A stretch of DNA of 15,070 nucleotides from Methanomassiliicoccales archaeon (GTDB taxonomy: Archaea > Thermoplasmatota > Thermoplasmata > Sysuiplasmatales > Sysuiplasmataceae), in assembly GCA_027365715.1 (NCBI GenBank), contig DAHXLZ010000040.1:1-15070 (forward strand). The letters are read 5' to 3'. The notes under the pieces are model-generated. The model did no database searches. It had not been told where the DNA came from and worked only from the letters and a program-made list of their open reading frames with translations. Below, piece after piece: positions 6,261-12,741 of this stretch (position 1 is its first letter; every line of letters starts with the position of its first letter). A program made the position numbers and the translations under genes.

Positions 6261-7616
6261 CTAGTTATCGTTTTCTTGCCAATCGTTGGCTATCTCTTCC
6301 ATCTCATAAGGCGTCATGAGCTCAGGAGGCCTTGAAAGGTGCCTCCTGGATGAGGTGGTTGTTGAATACAGGCCTGTGGAAATTTCACAACCCGATTCCC
6401 GTACCCTGGGCTCCTTCGATGTTGTCCTGCATCTCCTGCATCTGTAGCCCTTGTCTTTGCCGACTGATTCCATGTTCCTCCCGCATTCAGTGCAGAGAGG
6501 GTTTCCCACTTTCACGAGCCTTTTTGCCAGTGAGAGGATTGCAACCTTCTCGATGTTCAGGGCTGCTCCGTTAGAGCCAGCCTTATATGCTCCCCAGACG
6601 GCAACACGATCACCGGGAACCAGTTTTCTCACAATGCCGCGCAGACCTTTTGTCTCCTCAAATGCTGCGCATTTTACATCATGAGTTTTGCACTTCAGCT
6701 CGAAGAAGACGTGCCCCCCTGTTATTGTTTCGGGTAACGACTTCACCTCTCCCGTTAACAGATAAGAGCAGAACGGAACAGGATCGCCAGTCATCCTGAG
6801 AATGTGGTCATCGGTACCCTGATTTGATTCAAATATCAGCCACCGGTCTATATGCTCCGAGTTGACAGATTTCATTGCATCCTGTAACACCGACCGATCG
6901 TTTCCCCTGATGCCGAACAGGACGGGGCAGGGTGATGCTGGCGAAATGCACATATGTCTTGTATCGGAATCATAATTGTTGAATGTTGATGGGAATTTCT
7001 CACTGAGTAAAGAGGCGTCCTCCTCATTTACCTCTCTGCTCCTTCCGAATCTGGCTTTCTCCCTGTAGGTAATGATTTCATATGTCCTCAGACCGGGCTG
7101 CCACGCAACTGCCGCCGCAGCTCCTATTATTCCCCTCCCGTTTTTCCATTCTCTGATGTTCGCACCCGCTGCCCTGCAGTTGCTCAGCGCCTCCTCCCTC
7201 TCCACAACGTATCTGACAGCCCTCCAGTAAAATGAGGGTGGCGGCCTTGAGACAGAAACTATGAGGCCGGGGTTTGTGTTCTCGTCCTCCGTGGTAGCAA
7301 TCGATTCTATGGTTGCGGCTGCCCGTTCCGTAACCTCGAGTTCATCCAATGCTTCACTCCCTTCATCAAAAGACGCAAGAACGGCTCGGCCGGAAACCTC
7401 GCCGATTTTGAACGCGGTTTCGGCTGAACCTCCGATTGTGAATGCCAGTGCTCCGTTGCCCCTGGTCTTCCATGGTATGTTGGGATTCAGACGAACAAGA
7501 CGCGGATAGCCAAGCAGTATGGGAAAATCAAGTTTGGTGACGAGCTCCGTGACGGCGTATGTCGTGCACATTCCGTTTGCAGAGTCTGTATCGTCAAGAC
7601 CTATGTGGAGATGCAT
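6261..7616 (-). CDS. tiaS: tRNA(Ile2) 2-agmatinylcytidine synthetase TiaS
   Basis: TiaS attaches agmatine to C34 of the CAU-anticodon tRNA-Ile using ATP, so that this tRNA reads AUA. It is an archaeal enzyme. The 451-residue protein starts MHLHIGLDDTDS and has NPNIPWKTRGNGA (44-56) in the N-terminal kinase region. A ferredoxin-like middle part follows, then an OB-fold-like segment (about 300-365). A zinc ribbon (C375, C378, C393, C396) comes next, with a polar tail of about 50 residues. The reading frame runs upstream to 7832, but those 72 residues lack family character and overlap the neighbouring promoter. ATG 7616 has GAGGAGA about nine bases upstream and gives the expected N terminus. Thiolase and dehydrogenase genes follow closely on the same strand. 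No functional link to them is known. Confidence 0.93.
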   Translation of the reverse strand: MHLHIGLDDTDSANGMCTTYAVTELVTKLDFPILLGYPRLVRLNPNIPWKTRGNGALAFTIGGSAETAFKIGEVSGRAVLASFDEGSEALDELEVTERAAATIESIATTEDENTNPGLIVSVSRPPPSFYWRAVRYVVEREEALSNCRAAGANIREWKNGRGIIGAAAAVAWQPGLRTYEIITYREKARFGRSREVNEEDASLLSEKFPSTFNNYDSDTRHMCISPASPCPVLFGIRGNDRSVLQDAMKSVNSEHIDRWLIFESNQGTDDHILRMTGDPVPFCSYLLTGEVKSLPETITGGHVFFELKCKTHDVKCAAFEETKGLRGIVRKLVPGDRVAVWGAYKAGSNGAALNIEKVAILSLAKRLVKVGNPLCTECGRNMESVGKDKGYRCRRCRTTSKEPRVRESGCEISTGLYSTTTSSRRHLSRPPELMTPYEMEEIANDWQENDN

Positions 7617-7751
7617 CAGTTTGTCTCCTCTCACCAGGCAGATTAATCTGACCGGGTTAAAAATGTCGCTGATTGCACCGCCGGCATAGTGTCTGCCAGG
7701 TCTGGCAGCAGCGGCGCAAATGTGCTGAAGCAGCTGCTGATCTGTGAATGC

Positions 7752-7813
7752 TTTAAATATGGTATGGACTTTTGATGTAAACTGCACCCGGTGACCGAGA
7801 CAGGTATGGAGGT
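7752..7813 (+). promoter_or_regulatory. TATA box and ribosome site for the 7820 membrane protein
   Basis: TTTAAATA at 7752-7759 predicts transcription from about 7782. A perfect GGAGGT at 7808-7813 lies six bases before ATG 7820. The leader would be roughly 38 bases. The minus-strand tiaS promoter probably lies in the same 203-bp divergent region, where TTTTTAAC on the minus strand at about 7657-7664 is a candidate. Confidence 0.5.
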
Positions 7814-7819
7814 AATTCG

Positions 7820-8200
7820 ATGGCAAAAGCATTTACAAGGGAGTACAGGTTTGAATTGTCAGCTCTGATGCTTGCAGTAGGTGTTGTAATCACATTTATT
7901 TCGACCATAGGGCTGTTTGTGCCAAAACTTCCTGACTACCTTATTGGATTCCAGCCTGCGATAAAGGCAATCGGTTACTGGCTTTACTGGCTGCTTGTAA
8001 TTGGTCCGATAATGCTTGTCGGAGGAGCGTGGTGGCTTATAGATTCGGTGAGAAAATCACTGGAACTTTTAAAATACCTTAAAGTGGACAGCAAGGCGAA
8101 GTTTGTAAAAAATCTTGAGGAAATTGAGTACCTTGCTTGGGTCCTTCCGCGAAAATATGAAGATCTGGTAATTGACAAAAAAAGACAATTTAAGGTTTAG
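7820..8200 (+). CDS. Small two-helix membrane protein, unknown function
   Basis: The 126-residue protein has two hydrophobic segments, at about 13-35 and 54-76. They are joined by a short loop with PKLPDYLIGF, and a basic, charged C-terminal tail of about 50 residues includes EEIEYLAWVLPRKYEDLV. The tail is probably cytoplasmic, given its Lys and Arg content. Start choice is secure: GGAGGT is six bases upstream and a TATA box precedes it. I see no catalytic motif and no cysteine or histidine. It is divergent from tiaS and is the last gene before the AT-rich stretch leading to orc1/cdc6. It looks like a lineage-conserved gene, because its codon use and ribosome site are good, but I cannot assign a family with confidence. 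Confidence 0.8.
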   Translation: MAKAFTREYRFELSALMLAVGVVITFISTIGLFVPKLPDYLIGFQPAIKAIGYWLYWLLVIGPIMLVGGAWWLIDSVRKSLELLKYLKVDSKAKFVKNLEEIEYLAWVLPRKYEDLVIDKKRQFKV

Positions 8201-8237
8201 ACAGAAGCACACACCATACAGAATAATAGAGACTACC

Positions 8238-8258
8238 ATTTCCTGTGGAAGTGATGGA
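8238..8258 (+). repeat. ORB-like origin recognition element 1
   Basis: The dyad TTCCTGTGGAA is followed by GTGATGGA. It matches element 2 at 18 of 21 positions. Archaeal ORB and mini-ORB sites share a TTCC...GGAA dyad with a purine or G-rich flank that orients the Orc1/Cdc6 winged helix. The central T/T breaks perfect symmetry, and the G-rich arm is short compared with full ORBs, so it is closer to a mini-ORB. Confidence 0.6.
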
Positions 8259-8463
8259 ATTGCATCACACATGGCAGTAGTTTCAGTTAAGGTTGTGTAT
8301 TTATGAATTTATTACTCATGTTGCTTATTTGAAATGCGGTTTGATGCTCAATAAGTGCAGTATTATTACCGTACAAGAAATACGCGCGATCTCCTGATCT
8401 GTAATATTTTCAATTTTATACATAACAGCAGACAGGTTCCGCATGGTCAGTCACAACGGTTCA

Positions 8464-8484
8464 TTTTCCAGTGGAAATGATGGA
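8464..8484 (+). repeat. ORB-like origin recognition element 2
   Basis: The perfect dyad TTCCAGTGGAA is followed by ATGATGGA. It has the same orientation as element 1, 226 bp away, and lies 178 bp before the orc1/cdc6 start. The dyad is nearly identical to the core of ORB sites known from several archaeal groups. Confidence 0.68.
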
Positions 8485-8661
8485 CTCTCTGTTTAATTTT
8501 GTTAATTCATCACACCAAAATAATGATGATTTATTCGAACAGTAACGACAGTGCTTGTCCTTATTAATTTAGTCGAAGAGAGAGATAAAAGGAACGTATT
8601 AGTATGACTCATTTTTTACTACTCTCTTACCTCTTTGTCTGGTGGGAGTTATTGAATTTTA

Positions 8662-9927
8662 ATGAATGAACCGGTAACTGTGCACGGGACGCTGATGCGG
8701 GCAAATGTATTTGAAAAATATATTTCCAGCGGTTCTCTGTTCAAGAGTGACCGTGAAATGCTGCGTCCGTCATATTTGCCCAGGACACTTCCGCACAGGG
8801 AAAAGGAAATAGACCAGATGGCCTCTATAATTTCAACGGGACTCCGGGGCGACAGACCTTCGAACGTGCTTGTTTTCGGCAAAACCGGAACCGGCAAAAC
8901 CGCTACAGTTAAATTCATAGCAAACGAAGCGGCGAAGATCGCCTCCACCTGCCGGCAGATGGATTTTGTATATGTGAACTGCTGTGAAACAGATACAAAT
9001 TATGGTGTTGTTCAGTTCATAGTCAACAAGTTTATTGAGAACCCGGAAGAAAGGGCACCTTACAACGGCTGGAGCATGGAGCGTGTCTACTCCCTGTTCA
9101 GGGAAAAGGTGGACGGGCTCAACAGACTCGTTGTAGTTGTTCTCGACGAGCTCGACAGGCTCGTCTACAAGGCAGGAGACGATCTCCTTTACAACCTTTC
9201 AAGGATAAACGATGACCTGAAAAATTCAAAACTCTCTATAATAGGTATTGCCAACGATCTCAAATTCACCGACTTCCTTGATGCAAGGGTCAAGAGCAGA
9301 CTTGGAGAGGAGAGGATAGTTTTTTCACCCTATGATGCTGCTGAACTCGGAGATATCCTGAATGCACGTGCGGAACTGGTTTTTCACGAGGAGAGCCTGA
9401 TGCCCGAAGTCATACCACTGTGTTCTGCGCTTGCTGCCCAGGAGCACGGGGACGCCAGAAGGGCCCTGGAGATGCTCAGGGTAGCGGCCGAATCTGCAGA
9501 AAGGGAAGGCAGGAAGGCGGTCACTTCCGATGACGTGTACAGAGCAAAGAACAAAATCGAACTCGACACTGTTACTGAAACGGTACGAACACTTCCCCAC
9601 CAGTCAAAACTGCTCCTCCTCTCTATAGTCATTTATGCCGAGAAGAGACAGATAATGACGACCGGAGACATATATGGCACGTATCACAGCCTGTGCATAT
9701 CCATAGGCGTCCAGGCGCTTACCCAGCGAAGAATAGGGGATCTTATCTCAGAGCTGGACATGCTTGGGATAGTGCGTGCAAGAGTGCGCTCCTTTGGCAG
9801 AGGAGGGAGGACGAAAGAAATTGAGCTTGCTGTTCCGGCCGCGGAGACACGGGATCTGCTGGTGGGCGACGAACTGCTGAGCTCCTACAAGAATACGCAC
9901 GCAAGGCTGCAGACGACACTAATCTGA
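8662..9927 (+). CDS. cdc6: Orc1/Cdc6 replication initiator
   Basis: It binds the origin, unwinds or marks it, and recruits the MCM helicase. The 421-residue protein has an AAA+ module with Walker A GKTGTGKT (73-80), Walker B VVVVLDELD (157-165) and sensor 1 IIGIAND (193-199). A sensor-2 region (DARVKSRLGEERIVF, about 207-221) and lid follow, then a C-terminal winged helix (about 318-395). The winged helix includes QRRIGDLISELDMLGIVRAR and a basic SFGRGGRTKE wing. The length is typical for archaea. ATG 8662 is preceded by GGTGGGAG (8641-8648), 13 bases away. The upstream 461 bp hold ORB-like sites in the same orientation, so this protein is the likely ligand and may also regulate its own gene. 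The 3' end overlaps the convergent signal peptidase gene by 9 bp. Confidence 0.96.
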   Translation: MNEPVTVHGTLMRANVFEKYISSGSLFKSDREMLRPSYLPRTLPHREKEIDQMASIISTGLRGDRPSNVLVFGKTGTGKTATVKFIANEAAKIASTCRQMDFVYVNCCETDTNYGVVQFIVNKFIENPEERAPYNGWSMERVYSLFREKVDGLNRLVVVVLDELDRLVYKAGDDLLYNLSRINDDLKNSKLSIIGIANDLKFTDFLDARVKSRLGEERIVFSPYDAAELGDILNARAELVFHEESLMPEVIPLCSALAAQEHGDARRALEMLRVAAESAEREGRKAVTSDDVYRAKNKIELDTVTETVRTLPHQSKLLLLSIVIYAEKRQIMTTGDIYGTYHSLCISIGVQALTQRRIGDLISELDMLGIVRARVRSFGRGGRTKEIELAVPAAETRDLLVGDELLSSYKNTHARLQTTLI

Positions 9928-10830
9928 TTTCTCCTTGCCGTCTGTGCCCCTGCCCCCACCGCTTCCCCCGCCTTTTCGTGACATCCAGTATTCAAACATA
10001 AACTGGCCGGCAACAATGGCCGCTATCGTGCCGACTACAATTACAACAAGTGCGTCCACACTGTTCTGGGGAGTACCGGGCGGAAGCTGAAACTGCCGCC
10101 ATGTAGGTCCACCCGCGAACCAGAGTTTCACCAGCCCGACGTAGGGCAGCAGCCCCTGCGCCACTCCTTCAACCCATTGTATTTTTACGGGAAGGGGGAA
10201 AATCCCCAAGGCCTGATCTGTCGCGTTCTCTCCATATGCGGCGTGATTGTGGTCGCCCATTGTTATGAATCCGCTGAACTTTGCACGCTGTATCATCTGG
10301 GCGACCGGTATTATCACCGGAGTATGTGTGTAACCAACGTTGAGTATTTTCACATTATACTTGATGTTGTAAGCATAGTGCGCCTGTCCCTGGGGCGACA
10401 TTACATACCACTGGGACAGCGGCAGACCGAGCAGAGACGGTATGTCATAACCTCCGCCACTGCTGTTGTACTGTATGTAAACAATTGCACGATGTATTAT
10501 TGGAACAACAGAATCGCTTCCATACGGCTTGTAGATAATGACGTTGCCCGCTTCTCCGTAAGTGGAATAGGATTTAGACACCCCCTGCACGTAGGTGACA
10601 ATTTGCGAAGCGGAGGCCACTTTCTTTACCAGAACCATGTCCCCTATGTTCAGGTCGCCTAGATAGGCGTAAGTCGAACTGTGCTGCATGCTGCCAGATT
10701 CAACAACAACCATTGGCGGCCAGTTGCCCGAGTAGGCGTACATACCGCCAAGCAGGATGGCGACAGTCAGCATCGCAATCACGACAGTCTGCATCGCCTC
10801 CTTCAGGCCGTCTTTCTGATCCTTGCCCAT
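9919..10830 (-). CDS. Signal peptidase I, archaeal/Sec11 type (S26B)
   Basis: This membrane enzyme cleaves signal peptides from Sec-exported proteins on the outer face of the cytoplasmic membrane. The 303-residue protein has one helix at about 14-33. The catalytic Ser region VVVESGSMQHS follows with S47, then the His that replaces the bacterial Lys in IIHRAI (H113). The Asp-containing box ITMGDHNHAAYGENATD comes next, with D193 and D205. A second helix (about 263-286) is followed by a Gly-rich, Lys-containing cytoplasmic tail (GGGSGGGRG). It is longer than the usual archaeal enzyme of about 150-220 residues, because of an insert between the His and Asp boxes (about 120-185) and the tail. The start ATG 10830 lies 28 bp after a GGATATATAG element, so the mRNA is probably leaderless. 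Exported proteins elsewhere in the window are plausible substrates. Confidence 0.92.
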   Translation of the reverse strand: MGKDQKDGLKEAMQTVVIAMLTVAILLGGMYAYSGNWPPMVVVESGSMQHSSTYAYLGDLNIGDMVLVKKVASASQIVTYVQGVSKSYSTYGEAGNVIIYKPYGSDSVVPIIHRAIVYIQYNSSGGGYDIPSLLGLPLSQWYVMSPQGQAHYAYNIKYNVKILNVGYTHTPVIIPVAQMIQRAKFSGFITMGDHNHAAYGENATDQALGIFPLPVKIQWVEGVAQGLLPYVGLVKLWFAGGPTWRQFQLPPGTPQNSVDALVVIVVGTIAAIVAGQFMFEYWMSRKGGGSGGGRGTDGKEKSD

Positions 10831-10936
10831 TTTTGACCATCAGCCGAATTATGCTATATATCCTCCTTATTAAGGATGACAGTCCGGTTATCCCGCGCTT
10901 AGATTTTTAATCCCGTGCCGATATAGCCTGAATGCC
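10831..10936. promoter_or_regulatory. Divergent promoter region between signal peptidase and dCMP deaminase
   Basis: In this 106-bp gap the minus strand has a TATA-like ATATATAG at about 10855-10862 for signal peptidase. The plus strand has TTTTTAAT at about 10904-10911, about 29 bp before ATG 10937. Both spacings fit leaderless or near-leaderless transcripts. No ribosome site is seen in front of either start. Confidence 0.5.
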
Positions 10937-11434
10937 ATGAAGGCCAACGCCAGTGCCGGCAAAAACAAACACCGGACCCCCCGGGACGTCTATTACATGA
11001 AACTGGCATATGTGATATCCGAGAGGAGCACATGCATACGTGACCGGAGGCAAATCGGTGCTGTGATAGTCAACGACATGAATCACATAGTGAGCAGCGG
11101 CTATAACGGCAACCCCAGAAACATGAAGCACTGTGATGATATAGGCTGCATCAGGGACATCCTTCAGATACCGTCCGGAACAAAGATGGAGATATGCACG
11201 GCAGTGCACGCCGAGCAGAACGCAATAATACAGGCGGGACCTGGCGCGCTCGGGGCGACAATATACTCTACCATACTGCCCTGCAACACCTGCGCAAAGA
11301 TTATCGTCAATTCGGGCATCAGCAGGGTGGTTTACAGTGAGGACTATCCGGAGCATATGGGACTGGAGCTGATGAAGGAACTCGGCATCCGGGTTGAAAT
11401 GGTGCCTGTTGAAAAGCCGCCCAGGGTAAGCTGA
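10937..11434 (+). CDS. Deoxycytidylate (dCMP) deaminase
   Basis: It deaminates dCMP to dUMP, supplying thymidylate synthesis. The 165-residue protein carries the zinc-dependent cytidine deaminase motifs: HAEQNAI with H91 and E93, and PCNTC with C116 and C119. It also has the dCMP-deaminase-type SSGYNGNPRNMKHCDDIGC segment (53-71) between strand 2 and the active-site helix. The N-terminal basic tail of about 15 residues is unremarkable. I start at ATG 10937, behind a TATA-like box with almost no leader. A 13-bp palindrome overlaps the stop codon. The M20 hydrolase gene starts 65 bp downstream with its own TATA-like element. A 193-codon frame antisense to this gene is only its shadow. Confidence 0.95.
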   Translation: MKANASAGKNKHRTPRDVYYMKLAYVISERSTCIRDRRQIGAVIVNDMNHIVSSGYNGNPRNMKHCDDIGCIRDILQIPSGTKMEICTAVHAEQNAIIQAGPGALGATIYSTILPCNTCAKIIVNSGISRVVYSEDYPEHMGLELMKELGIRVEMVPVEKPPRVS

Positions 11435-11443
11435 TTGAATCAG
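11431..11443. terminator. Palindrome over the dCMP deaminase stop codon
   Basis: CTGATTGAATCAG is a perfect inverted repeat around a central G and includes the TGA stop. No T-run follows, so it may be an operator, an RNA hairpin at the message end, or chance. Confidence 0.2.
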
Positions 11444-11499
11444 TCTGCATGGCAGGCAATGTTTATCATTTACAGGGCAGTTCACCATCTGGTCTGAGC

Positions 11500-12729
11500 A
11501 TGGAAATCAACACGAAACTGATCAGCGCTGTAGCGTCCAATGAGAAAGCAATGATACGTTCGCTGGGCGAAATGGTACGCATTCCTTCCATAAGCCCCGA
11601 ATCTGGCGGTGAAGGGGAATATGACAGAGGAGAATTCCTTATCTCCCTGCTGAAGGAAAACGGCCTGACGGATATAAGCAGAATCGATGCGCCGGACAAA
11701 AAGGCAAAGCACGGCATACGCCCGAATATAGTCGCGTCCATAGGCAAAGGGCGAAAACACCTCTGGGTAATATCACACATGGACACGGTTCCGGTCGGCG
11801 ACAGGAATCTGTGGGATCACGATCCCTTCGATCCTGTTGTAAAGGCGGGCAGGATGTATGGAAGAGGGACAGAGGACAACGGTCAGTCCCTGATTGCCTC
11901 AATATATGCGGCGAAAGCAGTTGTGGACATGGGAATTGCCCCCGCAGTGAAAGTGGCGTTTGTGAGCGATGAGGAGCTGGGCAGCGCGAAGGGTATAGAA
12001 TATATGGCGGCGCAAAAGGCATTCCCGAAAGGTGATGAATTCCTTGTTCCGGATTCCGGAAACGAAAAAGGGGACGAGATTGAGATAGCCGAGAAGAGCT
12101 CTCTCTGGGCCAGAGTGCGTACCACCGGCAGGCAGACGCACGCGAGCCGTCCCTTCTCCGGAGTAAATGCGGGGCTTGCCGCATCGAGATACCTCACCTT
12201 CACAACAGACTTCCTTTACTCGAAGTACAGCGCGAAGGAGCCGCTCTTCGATCCTGTGCAGGAATCAACATTCGAGCCGACAAAGCGGATTGCAAATGTG
12301 GAAAATGTGAATACCATTCCAGGCACTGACGAATTCTATTTTGACTGCAGGATTCTTCCCGCTTATCCTATTTCCGGCGTCATTGCGGACATGCGCAACC
12401 TGGCAAAGATATTCAGCGCCAGGACTGGAGCGAAGATAAAGGTTGATGTTTTTAAGGAGAGTACAGCTGCAATGCCCACGCTTCAGGATTCAGAAATAGC
12501 GCGCAGGATTTTTGAAACTGTAGGCGAGATGCGCGGTCTTGAGCCGCACTTCGTCGGAATAGGTGGTGGAACATGCGCCAACATAGTGCGGAGGCGGGGC
12601 TTTCAGGCAGCGGTCTGGAGCACTGAATGCGGTATGGCGCACCAGCCAAATGAATTCTCACTCCTCAGCAATCTTGTGGCTGATGCGAAAGTTATGGCAG
12701 CGGTATTCGCTTCATGGTATCAGGGCTGA
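11500..12729 (+). CDS. M20-family metallohydrolase (ArgE/DapE/carboxypeptidase-like)
   Basis: It is a zinc-dependent cytoplasmic amidohydrolase acting on an N-acylated amino acid or small peptide. The 409-residue protein has the M20 metal and catalytic set: SHMDTVPVG with H93 and D95, GRGTEDN with bridging D126, VSDEELGS with the catalytic and metal Glu 158 and 159, D185 in VPDSGN, and H381 in GMAHQPNE. A dimerisation or lid domain lies between about 200 and 310. The length fits archaeal members often labelled succinyl-diaminopimelate desuccinylase or acetylornithine deacetylase, but substrate cannot be inferred and no lysine or arginine genes are adjacent. The frame extends to ATG 11449, but TTTATCATT at 11462-11470 looks like its TATA box, which would place the start at ATG 11500. 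It converges on an FAD oxidoreductase with a 12-bp gap. Confidence 0.9.
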   Translation: MEINTKLISAVASNEKAMIRSLGEMVRIPSISPESGGEGEYDRGEFLISLLKENGLTDISRIDAPDKKAKHGIRPNIVASIGKGRKHLWVISHMDTVPVGDRNLWDHDPFDPVVKAGRMYGRGTEDNGQSLIASIYAAKAVVDMGIAPAVKVAFVSDEELGSAKGIEYMAAQKAFPKGDEFLVPDSGNEKGDEIEIAEKSSLWARVRTTGRQTHASRPFSGVNAGLAASRYLTFTTDFLYSKYSAKEPLFDPVQESTFEPTKRIANVENVNTIPGTDEFYFDCRILPAYPISGVIADMRNLAKIFSARTGAKIKVDVFKESTAAMPTLQDSEIARRIFETVGEMRGLEPHFVGIGGGTCANIVRRRGFQAAVWSTECGMAHQPNEFSLLSNLVADAKVMAAVFASWYQG

Positions 12730-12741
12730 AGGCGCTCAATA

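Larger units (their letters stand above)
8201..8661. other. Candidate replication origin (oriC) upstream of orc1/cdc6
   Basis: This 461-bp AT-rich stretch has no open reading frame of note and lies directly upstream of the initiator gene, the usual place for archaeal oriC. It holds two 21-bp ORB-like repeats (8238-8258 and 8464-8484). Each is followed within 25 bp by CATCACAC (8263-8270 and 8508-8515). AT-rich runs between and after them (8277-8320, 8400-8425, 8491-8535, 8560-8571) could serve for unwinding. The first repeat is next to a 6-bp inverted repeat, GTGATG and CATCAC (8251-8268). The orc1/cdc6 promoter must also lie here; TTATTAATTT at 8561-8570 is one TATA-like option. The origin role is inferred. 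Confidence 0.65.

Noticed and set aside
7617..7832. 72-residue N-terminal extension of TiaS
   Set aside because: TiaS proteins begin at the HIGLDDTDS segment. The extension has no family character and overlaps the start of the divergent gene.
8201..8661. tRNA, CRISPR array or small gene in the long intergenic stretch
   Set aside because: There is no cloverleaf or GGTTCRA-type arm, only two repeat copies at wide spacing, and no frame of useful length.
10907..11488. A 193-codon open frame on the minus strand
   Set aside because: It lies exactly antisense to dCMP deaminase, which has complete zinc-deaminase motifs. The antisense protein is His- and Cys-rich with no recognisable domain.
11639..12184. 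A 181-codon open frame on the minus strand, and two others nearby
   Set aside because: They are antisense to the M20 hydrolase, with Ser/Arg/Pro-rich low-complexity translations typical of shadow frames.
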